Assembly (NCBI RefSeq): GCF_902506065.1
Contig: NZ_LR732912.1
Span: 790,387-854,386, forward strand
Direction: 5' to 3'
DNA length: 64,000 nucleotides
Source of the DNA: Arthrobacter sp. 9V
GTDB taxonomy: Bacteria; Actinomycetota; Actinomycetes; Actinomycetales; Micrococcaceae
The notes beneath the pieces are model-generated. The model was not told the DNA's origin, ran no database searches, and saw only the letters and a list, made by a program, of their open reading frames with translations. A program made the position numbers and the translations under genes. This document shows, piece after piece, positions 32,635 to 40,442 of this stretch. Each line of letters begins with the position of its first letter. Within the stretch, counting starts at the first letter, position 1.

Positions 32635-34827
32635 ATGAGCTATGTTCTCGCCATTGACGTCGGAACAAGTTTTACCGCCGCAGCCCTAGTCAAACCCCAT
32701 CAAGGACCCACTCCGGCGCCTGAAATCCTCGCGCTGGGAATGCATGGCAGTGCCGTGCCCTCGGTGCTGTTTTATGCCGACGACGGCCGGGTTTTGGTGG
32801 GCGAAGTGGCCGAACGCCGTGGACTGGATGACCCCCGGCGCATGGTGCGGGAATTCAAACGACGGATTGGTGATTCCGTTCCTCTCTCCGTGGGTGAGAG
32901 GTGGCTTGCCCCCGAGGACGTGTACGCCACCATGGCCCGGTGGGTGGTGGACAAGGCCCGGGAACGTGAGGGCAGCGCCCCGTCGTCGATCATCATGACC
33001 CACCCCGCAGCGTGGGGGCAGCACCGCACATCGCTGGTCCTCGCAGCGCTCAACATGGCAGGTCTGCAGGACATCACCCTGATCAGTGAGCCTGAAGCGG
33101 CGGCACTGCACTATGCGTCCCAAACGCGGGTGGAGGACGGCAGCATCATCGCGGTGTATGACCTCGGTGGCGGTACCTTTGACACCGCTGTCCTCCGCAA
33201 AGCCGGAGCCGGCAACTTTGAGCTGTTGGGCCGTCCTGACGGCATTGAAACCCTGGGCGGCGCTGATTTCGACGCCGCCGTCCTGCGCCACGTCATGGCT
33301 CACCTGGGTGACGCCCCGGCCATGGACCCAGGTTCTCCCGAAACCTTCGCAGCCCTTTCCCGGCTGAGGCGAGAATGCCGGGAAGCCAAGGAAGCCCTGT
33401 CCCTGGACAGCGAAGCCAGCGTGGCTGTATCCCTGCCCGGCACCCAGCTATCAGTGCGACTGGTCCGCTCCGAGTTCGAGGCGATGATCGAGGCCCCTGT
33501 CAGGGACACCGTGGACGCCCTGGAACGCAGCCTGCGAAGCATCAACCTCGAAGCCCAAGACCTCAGCGCGGTGCTGCTGATTGGAGGCTCATCCCGGATT
33601 CCCCTCGTGGCAGAGCTCATTTCCGTGGAACTGGACCGGCCGATCGCCGTTGACGCGGATCCCAAATCATCCATCTGCCTTGGTGCCACCGTTGCTGGCC
33701 TTCGCTCCCAGGGGGCGGAGGCAGTGGACGCCGCGGCAGCCTCGGCCTCAGCAGCCTCGGCCTCGGCCGCATCAGCGCTGGCCGGGTCTGCGGTGGCCGG
33801 ATCTGCGGGAGCAAGTGCGCCCGTTGCAACGGGAAGGCCGCACGTTCCGGGCAGAGCTCCGGCGCTCAGTAACCTCAAAACCGGGCCATCCACACCGGGT
33901 AGGCATGCCCCGCGCCCCCGTGTCCGGATGGCAGCTGCCGCCGCAGTTGCTGCAACCGCGCTGACCATCGCCACCGCCACGGCGGCCCAGAGCCCCAACG
34001 GCCCGGGACTGCTGGCCACCATGTTCGGCAACCAGGCAGCGGACGTCATGCGCGACGGCGGTGCTGAAGCCGGCGGCGCACAGGCCTCCGGCGCGCAGGG
34101 CAACATTGCTGGAGGCGCGGCAGGATCCACCCCGGTGCTGGGAGGCCCGGCCGGAGGGCTCGAGGCGAGTGCCAAGGCCGGCGTCACCAGGGCTGGATCC
34201 AACGGACGGGCACCGGCCAAGCAGGGTGCCAACACGGGGGGAGCGAACGCGGGCACGGGTAGCGCGGGTACTGGCACCGGGAACACGGCAGGTTCCGGCT
34301 CCGGGGCCGCTGCCGGGACGGGTGCAGCTGGAACCACGCCACCCGCTGCGCCAGGAACGTCCACCACGCCAGGCACCCAGACGCCAGGCACCCAGACGCC
34401 AGGCACCCAGACGCCAGGCACCCAGACGCCGGGGACTCAGACCCCGGGCACCCAGACCCCGCCAACAACCCCTGCGCCCGATCCCACAGGAGGTGCCGCC
34501 AGCGGGCCCACACCTGATCCTTCCACTCCGCCTCCCACCACACCCCCGGTGGTGGAGCCCACCACACCCCCGGTAGGGCAGCCCACAACGCCTCCGGTAA
34601 GCGAACCGACAACCCCTCCCACCACGCCCGGCGATCCGGTGATCCCACCGCCATCGCCGGAACCAACCGTGCCGGCGCCCGAGCCCACGGTGGTCCAAGA
34701 CCCTCCACCGCCGTCACCGGAACCAACTCTGGCTCCGGAGACCACGCCACCAGCCGTCCCTGAGCCAGCGCCAATACCATCGGAAACGAGCCCTACTGCG
34801 GATCCAGCGCTGCTCTCGGCGGTCTAA
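32635..34827 (+). CDS. Membrane-anchored Hsp70-like ATPase with Pro/Thr-rich tail
   Basis: This 730-residue protein begins with an actin-fold Hsp70 nucleotide-binding domain (1-365). Phosphate 1 is AIDVGTSFTAA, a middle motif is ISEPEAAALHYA, phosphate 2 is VYDLGGGTFDTAVL and the adenosine motif is LLIGGSSRIPLV. There is no Hsp70 substrate-binding domain. An Ala/Ser-rich linker and one transmembrane segment (about 431-452, AAAAAVAATALTIATATAA) follow. The rest is an outside tail rich in Gly, Pro and Thr, with six GTQTP repeats (about 580-609). It is the first gene of the dynamin operon, with GAGGTAACC before the ATG. It may sense envelope state through the tail and signal by ATP turnover; this is inference. 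Confidence 0.85.
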   Translation: MSYVLAIDVGTSFTAAALVKPHQGPTPAPEILALGMHGSAVPSVLFYADDGRVLVGEVAERRGLDDPRRMVREFKRRIGDSVPLSVGERWLAPEDVYATMARWVVDKAREREGSAPSSIIMTHPAAWGQHRTSLVLAALNMAGLQDITLISEPEAAALHYASQTRVEDGSIIAVYDLGGGTFDTAVLRKAGAGNFELLGRPDGIETLGGADFDAAVLRHVMAHLGDAPAMDPGSPETFAALSRLRRECREAKEALSLDSEASVAVSLPGTQLSVRLVRSEFEAMIEAPVRDTVDALERSLRSINLEAQDLSAVLLIGGSSRIPLVAELISVELDRPIAVDADPKSSICLGATVAGLRSQGAEAVDAAAASASAASASAASALAGSAVAGSAGASAPVATGRPHVPGRAPALSNLKTGPSTPGRHAPRPRVRMAAAAAVAATALTIATATAAQSPNGPGLLATMFGNQAADVMRDGGAEAGGAQASGAQGNIAGGAAGSTPVLGGPAGGLEASAKAGVTRAGSNGRAPAKQGANTGGANAGTGSAGTGTGNTAGSGSGAAAGTGAAGTTPPAAPGTSTTPGTQTPGTQTPGTQTPGTQTPGTQTPGTQTPPTTPAPDPTGGAASGPTPDPSTPPPTTPPVVEPTTPPVGQPTTPPVSEPTTPPTTPGDPVIPPPSPEPTVPAPEPTVVQDPPPPSPEPTLAPETTPPAVPEPAPIPSETSPTADPALLSAV
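34372..34461 (+). repeat. 15-bp tandem repeat, six units
   Basis: In-frame GGCACCCAGACGCCA units encode GTQTP repeats in the tail of the Hsp70-like protein. Four units are nearly identical, which suggests length variation between strains. Confidence 0.85.
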
Positions 34828-34830
34828 CCC

Positions 34831-36834
34831 ATGACGGGCCATGACAATCAGGCTGAGCGCACTGCGGCGGTTCGCGAGCTGCTCCTTGCCTTGTCCGTGG
34901 GCTTCTCCGTCCCATCCCTTCTGCCGGACAGCTTGAGGGACTACGTTGACGGGCATAACGCGCAGGGGCTGGAGCAGCTCATGGCCGAGGCCAAGGACAC
35001 AGGGCTGGTCTCGCCTGACGGGACAGTGGTGGGGACTGCGCGGTACGCCTTGCTGAAGGAAGCCCCGCCTGCCCGCATCCGTTCCCTGCAAAAGGAGCTG
35101 GTGGACAAGACGGTTCAAGGCGGTCAGCCGTTGGGGGAACTGGCCCGGGACCTCGCCCGGACAGGGTTCAAAGATCCCCGTGTTGTGGCTGAGCTCGAGC
35201 AGTGCGCGGATGATGCGTTGGATGCCGACCCACAGTTGGCAGCCGAGCTGTATGCTGAAGCACTTTTGGCCGGGGGAGATGAAATTGCCAAGGCTGCACG
35301 GCGCGCCCAGGCTTCAGCGGCTACCGGTGACTTGGACGCGGCAGGCCGAATGGTGGACCGGCTCCTCGCGGTAACCGGGGCGCCGGACCTTCGCTTGGGA
35401 GTGGACGTAGCCGCGGCCGTCTGGGCGCAGCGTGGAATGCTGTCCCGGAGCGCCGAAACTTACAGCTGGCTCGGCGCGGACCGGATTGCCGGCTCAGCCC
35501 CCCTGGCTGCGGTGGCCATGATCGGATCGGGAAACTCAGGGGCCGCCGAGGAGCTTCTGGCAGCTGCGCCGCCCAGCGGTTCCCCCACGCTTCTGGCGGT
35601 GGCCTTGTCGCTGACCCAGGAAGGTCTCCGCCGAACCTTGGGACCTGCGCCGGAATTGGCACTGCCTGAGCTCATCAGGGCCTCGGACATGATGAACGCG
35701 GCAGGCACTTCCATTCCTTTGCCGGAAACACCCGGCGCCCTTGCCGCCTTATGTGCCCTGCACAGCGGGGAGCCGGAGTTAGCGGACACCTTGCTCAAAG
35801 CAGCTGTGGTTGCCGGCCAGGGCGGGGACGCAGCCCGTCCCCGGCTGTTCCTGTTGCAGGCGTGGTCCGCCATGCAACGGGACAACGCCGATGACGCCCG
35901 CCTGGCCATCAATGAGGCCGTCAAAGCCAATCACTGGGCCTTGGCCCCCAGGGATGAGTTCTTGTTGGCGGCATTGGAAGTGGGCCTTGCCCGGCGTGGC
36001 AGTGATGTGCACGAGCTGGTGCTGGCTTGGGAGAGGGCCCGCGAAGCGATGATGCACGTGTCCGTGGATCTTTATAGCCTCCTTCCTTGGGGCGAACTCA
36101 TGATTACCGCAGCCCGTTTGCGGGAATCAAGGAGGGTCGCGCATTATCTGGAAAACGCCTGGGACCTACTGGGCAGGCTGGGAGACCCGCCCTTGTGGTC
36201 GGTGCCGTTGCACTGGGCGGCGGTCCAGGCGTCCTTGTTGTCCGAGGACCCAGCCGGGCTCGCACCGCACGCGGCAGCACTTGTGCGAGCCTCTGAACAC
36301 AGTCACCTGGCATCCGTGCTCGCTACCGGCGGCAAGGCTTGGGTCTCCGTTCTGGCGGGCCGCTTTGAAGCGTTCGACGTCGAAACGGCGGCCCGCGGGC
36401 TGGCCGCCGTCGGGATGCCGTGGGAAGGCGCCCGCTTGGCGGGGCATGCGGCCGCGCATGCCGATGAGCGACGCGACATGGTGAAGCTGTTGGCGTGTGC
36501 CAGGGATATTCATCCCCAAGGCGCGGCACCCTCCACCATGGCCTCCCAGCGGCCTGACAATGCCCGAACCGCCCCTACCGCTCAACCAGTCACGGACGAC
36601 GGCGGTGGCCCCGGCGCGCCTGACTCCTCAGGGCTCAGTGCCCGCGAACGCGAGGTGGGCCGGCTCATCCTGGAAGGCAAGACCTACCGGGAGATCGGTG
36701 AGGCCATCTACATCTCACCCCGCACAGCTGAACACCATGTGGCACGGATGCGGCGGCGCCTCGGTGCGGAAAACCGCTCGGAACTCCTGGTCCGGCTGCG
36801 GCTTGCGTTGGGGGAGGGGTACCCGCCCCCGTAA
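34831..36834 (+). CDS. Large LuxR-family regulator without P-loop
   Basis: This 667-residue protein has a C-terminal LuxR HTH (SAREREVGRLILEGKTYREI, then ISPRTAEHHVARMRRRLG, about 595-655). About 580 residues of helical, TPR-like repeats precede it. LAL/MalT regulators of this size normally carry an N-terminal P-loop ATPase; none is visible here, so the protein looks like the sensor and HTH part only. It starts 3 bp after the Hsp70-like stop, so the two should be made together. In mycobacteria a MalT-type regulator gene (iniR) lies by iniBAC, which supports a role as activator of the downstream genes. Confidence 0.8.
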   Translation: MTGHDNQAERTAAVRELLLALSVGFSVPSLLPDSLRDYVDGHNAQGLEQLMAEAKDTGLVSPDGTVVGTARYALLKEAPPARIRSLQKELVDKTVQGGQPLGELARDLARTGFKDPRVVAELEQCADDALDADPQLAAELYAEALLAGGDEIAKAARRAQASAATGDLDAAGRMVDRLLAVTGAPDLRLGVDVAAAVWAQRGMLSRSAETYSWLGADRIAGSAPLAAVAMIGSGNSGAAEELLAAAPPSGSPTLLAVALSLTQEGLRRTLGPAPELALPELIRASDMMNAAGTSIPLPETPGALAALCALHSGEPELADTLLKAAVVAGQGGDAARPRLFLLQAWSAMQRDNADDARLAINEAVKANHWALAPRDEFLLAALEVGLARRGSDVHELVLAWERAREAMMHVSVDLYSLLPWGELMITAARLRESRRVAHYLENAWDLLGRLGDPPLWSVPLHWAAVQASLLSEDPAGLAPHAAALVRASEHSHLASVLATGGKAWVSVLAGRFEAFDVETAARGLAAVGMPWEGARLAGHAAAHADERRDMVKLLACARDIHPQGAAPSTMASQRPDNARTAPTAQPVTDDGGGPGAPDSSGLSAREREVGRLILEGKTYREIGEAIYISPRTAEHHVARMRRRLGAENRSELLVRLRLALGEGYPPP

Positions 36835-36851
36835 GGGGCAACCCCCTCCAC

Positions 36852-36971
36852 CCCCTAACGCGAAAACCCACCATCCCCTAACGGTGGAGGAGCCGGTTGG
36901 GGGCCCACCCCCGATGCCCGGTTACCAGCGGCGGCAATACCTTGAATGCAAGCCCGGCAAAGGAGCCGGGC
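36852..36971 (+). promoter_or_regulatory. Candidate regulatory region of the iniB-like gene
   Basis: The 175-bp gap 36835-37009 holds two CCCCTAACG direct repeats (36852-36860, 36875-36883; 23-bp period) and a hairpin GCCCGGC/GCCGGGC (36952-36958 with 36965-36971). A separate promoter for the iniB-like gene, perhaps bound by the LuxR protein just upstream, is plausible. Confidence 0.4.
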
Positions 36972-37009
36972 CAATCACCATCCATCACAGAATTTGAGGG
37001 AGCACTCCA

Positions 37010-38428
37010 ATGCCAACACTCGCACAACAGCTCGTGCAGTTCCTGATGAGCCTGTTCAACGATCCCGATGCCGCTGAAGAGTTCGTCCGGGATCCCGAGG
37101 CTGCGCTCGCTGCAGCGGGTCTGCGCGACGTTTCGTGTGCCGACGTCGACGCCGTACGCCCGGTAGTCCTCGACTACGCACCCATCAACGCCCGTTCCTC
37201 GTTCGACCGCGAATACAACACCGGCGGCAACCACGCTTCCACTGGTGGCGGCGCCGCTTGGGGCGGCCACGACGACGATGATCGCCCCCACGGTGGCGGC
37301 GGTACGGGCGGTGGCTACCCGGACCACGATGATGACGATCACGAGCACGACGGCGGCGGACACGACGGCGGCGGACACGGCGGCGGCGGGGGCTACCCGG
37401 ACCACGACGATGACGATCACGAGCACGACGGCCACGGCGGTGGCGGTGGTGGCTGGGGTGGCGGCGACCATGACGACGATGATCACGACGGCGGCGGACA
37501 CGGCGGCGGTGGCCATGACGGCGCCGGCCAGGGTGGCGGAGACTGGGACGACCACGCACACGCCGTTCAACAGCTGATCCACGTGGTGAATAACTACTCG
37601 TACACCACCAATATTGACGACCGTGACACGATCACCGATCAGTCGGTCAACCAGAACATCTGGGCAGACGGCGACGTCACGCAATTCTTTAACCAGGATG
37701 CCGTAGTTGCTTCCGGTGATGGCGCCATTGCTGCCGGCGACGACGTCACGAATTCGGGCAACACAACTACTACCACCACCAACACCGATGACCATTCAAC
37801 GGACAACTCGGTGAACATTACCGAATCCGGTGACGGCGACGTTGAAGTTGGCAACACGGACATCGAGGTCAACGATTCGTTCAACGACAATTCCGATCAC
37901 TCGGTGACCAAGGATTCCTACAACACGGAGGACTCCTACAACACGGACGTGGACGTCGACGTGGAGATCGAGGACTCGTTCAACGATGACCACTCCACGA
38001 ACACCACCACCGTCAGTGATTCGTTCAACGACAACTCCACGGACAACCCCACGGACGTTGATGTTGATGTCGACGCCGAGTTCACTGACTCGTTCAACGA
38101 CAATTCGGACAACTCCAACAACTCCGTGAACGTCAACGACTCCTTCAATGACAACTCCACGGATGTGGACGTCGAAGATGTCCAGCTCATCAACGATTCC
38201 ATCGTGGTCCAGGACAACGAGCTGGAGATCGACAATTCAGTAGACAACTCTGTCGAAGTAGGCGACGTTGATGTGGACTACACAAACATTGAAGGCAACA
38301 CCGTAGTGGCAGACAACGAGCTTGATGTCGACTACACCGATATCGATGCCAACCATTCGCTTGTGGTGGCCGATAACGAAGTGGACGTGGAGGTCGAGAA
38401 CACCGCCGAATTCGATCCCGCCTCGTAG
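37010..38428 (+). CDS. IniB-domain protein with His/Asp/Gly-rich and DSFND repeats
   Basis: This 472-residue protein has an IniB N-terminal domain (1-60, AQQLVQFLMSLFNDPDAAEE). A Gly/His/Asp-rich segment (65-180) has clusters such as HDDDDHEHDGGGHDGGGH, and a very acidic Asn/Asp/Ser/Thr region (190-470) follows. That region carries five DSFND and two DSYNT repeats and alternating VDVDVD stretches. The composition suggests metal binding (His/Asp) and possibly a repetitive beta-structure. No signal peptide is seen. Mycobacterial IniB is a Gly-rich protein from the isoniazid-inducible iniBAC operon. A strong GAGGGAG precedes the ATG. Function unknown. Confidence 0.85.
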   Translation: MPTLAQQLVQFLMSLFNDPDAAEEFVRDPEAALAAAGLRDVSCADVDAVRPVVLDYAPINARSSFDREYNTGGNHASTGGGAAWGGHDDDDRPHGGGGTGGGYPDHDDDDHEHDGGGHDGGGHGGGGGYPDHDDDDHEHDGHGGGGGGWGGGDHDDDDHDGGGHGGGGHDGAGQGGGDWDDHAHAVQQLIHVVNNYSYTTNIDDRDTITDQSVNQNIWADGDVTQFFNQDAVVASGDGAIAAGDDVTNSGNTTTTTTNTDDHSTDNSVNITESGDGDVEVGNTDIEVNDSFNDNSDHSVTKDSYNTEDSYNTDVDVDVEIEDSFNDDHSTNTTTVSDSFNDNSTDNPTDVDVDVDAEFTDSFNDNSDNSNNSVNVNDSFNDNSTDVDVEDVQLINDSIVVQDNELEIDNSVDNSVEVGDVDVDYTNIEGNTVVADNELDVDYTDIDANHSLVVADNEVDVEVENTAEFDPAS

Positions 38429-38457
38429 CAAACCACAACCCGTATTTCCCCCCAGCA

Positions 38458-38491
38458 GTGCCCGGCAGACGCCAAAGCGTTTGCCGGGCAC
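38458..38491 (+). terminator. Intra-operon hairpin between iniB-like and dynamin genes
   Basis: A 15-bp stem with one mismatch (GTGCCCGGCAGACGC, 38458-38472, with 38477-38491) and a 4-nt loop lies 30 bp after the iniB-like stop and has no T run. It may partly terminate transcription or protect the 3' end, giving more IniB-like protein than dynamin. Confidence 0.55.
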
Positions 38492-38534
38492 TTCGTGGCC
38501 TCATCGCCGAGGCAGCCGGAGCAAAGGACAGACG

Positions 38535-40442
38535 TTGACCGAAACAGGACGCATGACCACCTTGATTGAGCAGGGCATGGCGCTGGCAGGGGACCGGAAC
38601 GATCTCCGGCGAAGGCTTGAAAGCACCCTCCACCGCCTCAGCGATCCCAGTGTCCGCGTGATCGTGGTGGGCGAGTTCAAACAAGGCAAGAGCCAGCTCA
38701 TCAACGCCCTGGTGAACGCACCTGTCTGCCCGGTTGATGACGACATCGCCACCTCCGTCCCAACGGTGGTACGGCAGGGGGATCCGGCGTCGGCGGTTGT
38801 TCTGGTTCCCGGCCAGCCCGGCAACGGGCCGGAGCCGGAGGCAGAGACCGGCGGGCAGGAAAGCAGGCTGGAACGGCAGCCTGTTCAACTTGATCAGCTC
38901 GCGGAGTACGTCTCCGAAAAGGGCAATCCCGGCAACACCAGGAACATTGTGGCAGCGGAGGTTTCACTGCCCCGGAAACTGCTGGCGGGCGGTCTGACAA
39001 TTGTCGATTCTCCTGGGGTCGGTGGTCTGGGCTCCACGCACACCCTCACCACACTGACGGCGCTGCCGTCTGCTCACGCCATGGTTTTCGTCTCGGATGC
39101 GTCGCAGGAATACACGGAACCGGAAATGCGGTTCCTGCGGCAAGCGATGCGCATCAGCCCCAACGTTCTGTGCGTCTTGTCCAAGACTGACCTCTATCCC
39201 AGTTGGCGCCGGATCGCTGAGCTTGATCAAACGCACCTGGCTGGCGTCGGACCGGATATTCCGCTGTTTCCGGTGTCCTCGGAGCTGCGACTCCATGCGG
39301 CACGGCTCCAGGACCCCGAACTGAATGCCGAATCAGGGTTTCCGGCACTCATCAGCTATCTGCGGAACAACATTGTGGGCGGGGCGGCCAGAATTCAACG
39401 CAGATCCGTGAGCAATGATCTGTTCTCAGTCACCGAAAACCTCAGGCTCGCCCTCCAGTCCGAACTTGAAGCCCTGGAAAATCCGGCAGGAACCCCACAG
39501 ATGATCGCCGGCCTGAACGCGGCAAAGGAGGACGCGGACTCGCTGCGCAAACGCTCGGCCCGTTGGCAGATAACACTCAACGACGGCATAGGTGACCTGA
39601 TCGCGGACATGGAGTATGACCTGAGGGACAGGATGCGCAGGATTCAACGCGAGGCAGAAACAGCCATTGATGAGGGTGACCCCGGTCCCGCGTGGGAGCA
39701 GTTCACACAATGGCTGGAACAGAGCACAGCAGCCGCGGTATCGGATACCTTCGTGTGGACCAGCGAACGCGCGCAATGGTTGGCCACCCAGGTGGCGGAC
39801 CACTTCTCCGAAGACGAGGTGGCACTACCCGCCCTGAAAGTGGCAGACACCGGCGGCGTGCTGGACCCCGTAGCCGACATCCAGGAAATGCAGAACGGCC
39901 GCCTTGGGCCGCTGCAGAAGGTGCTGATCGGAATGCGTGGCTCCTACGGTGGTGTGCTCATGTTTGGTCTCCTCACAGGCCTCTTTGGGATGGCCCTCAT
40001 CAATCCGCTATCTGTAGGCGCCGGCCTGATGCTGGGCCGAAAAGCTTACAGGGAAGACAAAGAGGCACGGCTCAAACAACGGCAGGCCGAAGCCAAGATC
40101 CTGGTCCGGAAACACGTGGACGATGTTGTATTCCAAGTGGGCAAACAGCTCAAGGACAGGCTGCGTCTGGTCCAACGGGCCACCCGGGACCACTTCACGG
40201 AAATCGCCGAGGAGCACCACCGTTCCCTGACGGAATCCGTGGCGGCCGCACAGAAAGCGGCAGCCACCTACGCCGCGGAGCGGGACATGAGGATCAGAGA
40301 CATTCGGAACCAGCTCAAGGGAGTGGACGCCCTGGCCAAGGCCGCCCAACAGCTGAATCAGGATCCACCCGCAAGCACTTCACCTCAATCCAGCTCTGCA
40401 TCCCAGTCCAGCACTGCAACGTCCACGGTCCCGGCAGGATGA
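38535..40442 (+). CDS. Dynamin-like GTPase, IniA-like
   Basis: This 635-residue dynamin-family protein has the GTPase domain near its N-terminus (G1 VVGEFKQGKSQLINAL, about 45; G3 DSPGVGG, about 160; G4 SKTDLY, about 220). Long helical regions follow, and two adjacent hydrophobic segments lie at about 465-505 (VLMFGLLTGLFGMALINPLS), which fit membrane insertion as in bacterial dynamins and IniA. TTG 38535 has AAAGGA about six bases upstream; ATG 38553 is the alternative. It overlaps the second dynamin gene, which suggests a hetero-oligomer. Likely role: membrane remodelling or repair under stress. Confidence 0.88.
   Translation: MTETGRMTTLIEQGMALAGDRNDLRRRLESTLHRLSDPSVRVIVVGEFKQGKSQLINALVNAPVCPVDDDIATSVPTVVRQGDPASAVVLVPGQPGNGPEPEAETGGQESRLERQPVQLDQLAEYVSEKGNPGNTRNIVAAEVSLPRKLLAGGLTIVDSPGVGGLGSTHTLTTLTALPSAHAMVFVSDASQEYTEPEMRFLRQAMRISPNVLCVLSKTDLYPSWRRIAELDQTHLAGVGPDIPLFPVSSELRLHAARLQDPELNAESGFPALISYLRNNIVGGAARIQRRSVSNDLFSVTENLRLALQSELEALENPAGTPQMIAGLNAAKEDADSLRKRSARWQITLNDGIGDLIADMEYDLRDRMRRIQREAETAIDEGDPGPAWEQFTQWLEQSTAAAVSDTFVWTSERAQWLATQVADHFSEDEVALPALKVADTGGVLDPVADIQEMQNGRLGPLQKVLIGMRGSYGGVLMFGLLTGLFGMALINPLSVGAGLMLGRKAYREDKEARLKQRQAEAKILVRKHVDDVVFQVGKQLKDRLRLVQRATRDHFTEIAEEHHRSLTESVAAAQKAAATYAAERDMRIRDIRNQLKGVDALAKAAQQLNQDPPASTSPQSSSASQSSTATSTVPAG

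Noticed and set aside
33300..34698. Minus-strand Pro/Ala- and Gly/Arg-rich frames opposite the Hsp70-like tail
   Set aside because: The tail is repetitive DNA, so all frames stay open; only the plus frame continues from a conserved ATPase domain.
37228..37560. GC-rich Asp/His/Gly codon repeats as a CRISPR or satellite
   Set aside because: They are in frame within the iniB-like gene and irregular in length; they encode a low-complexity protein segment.
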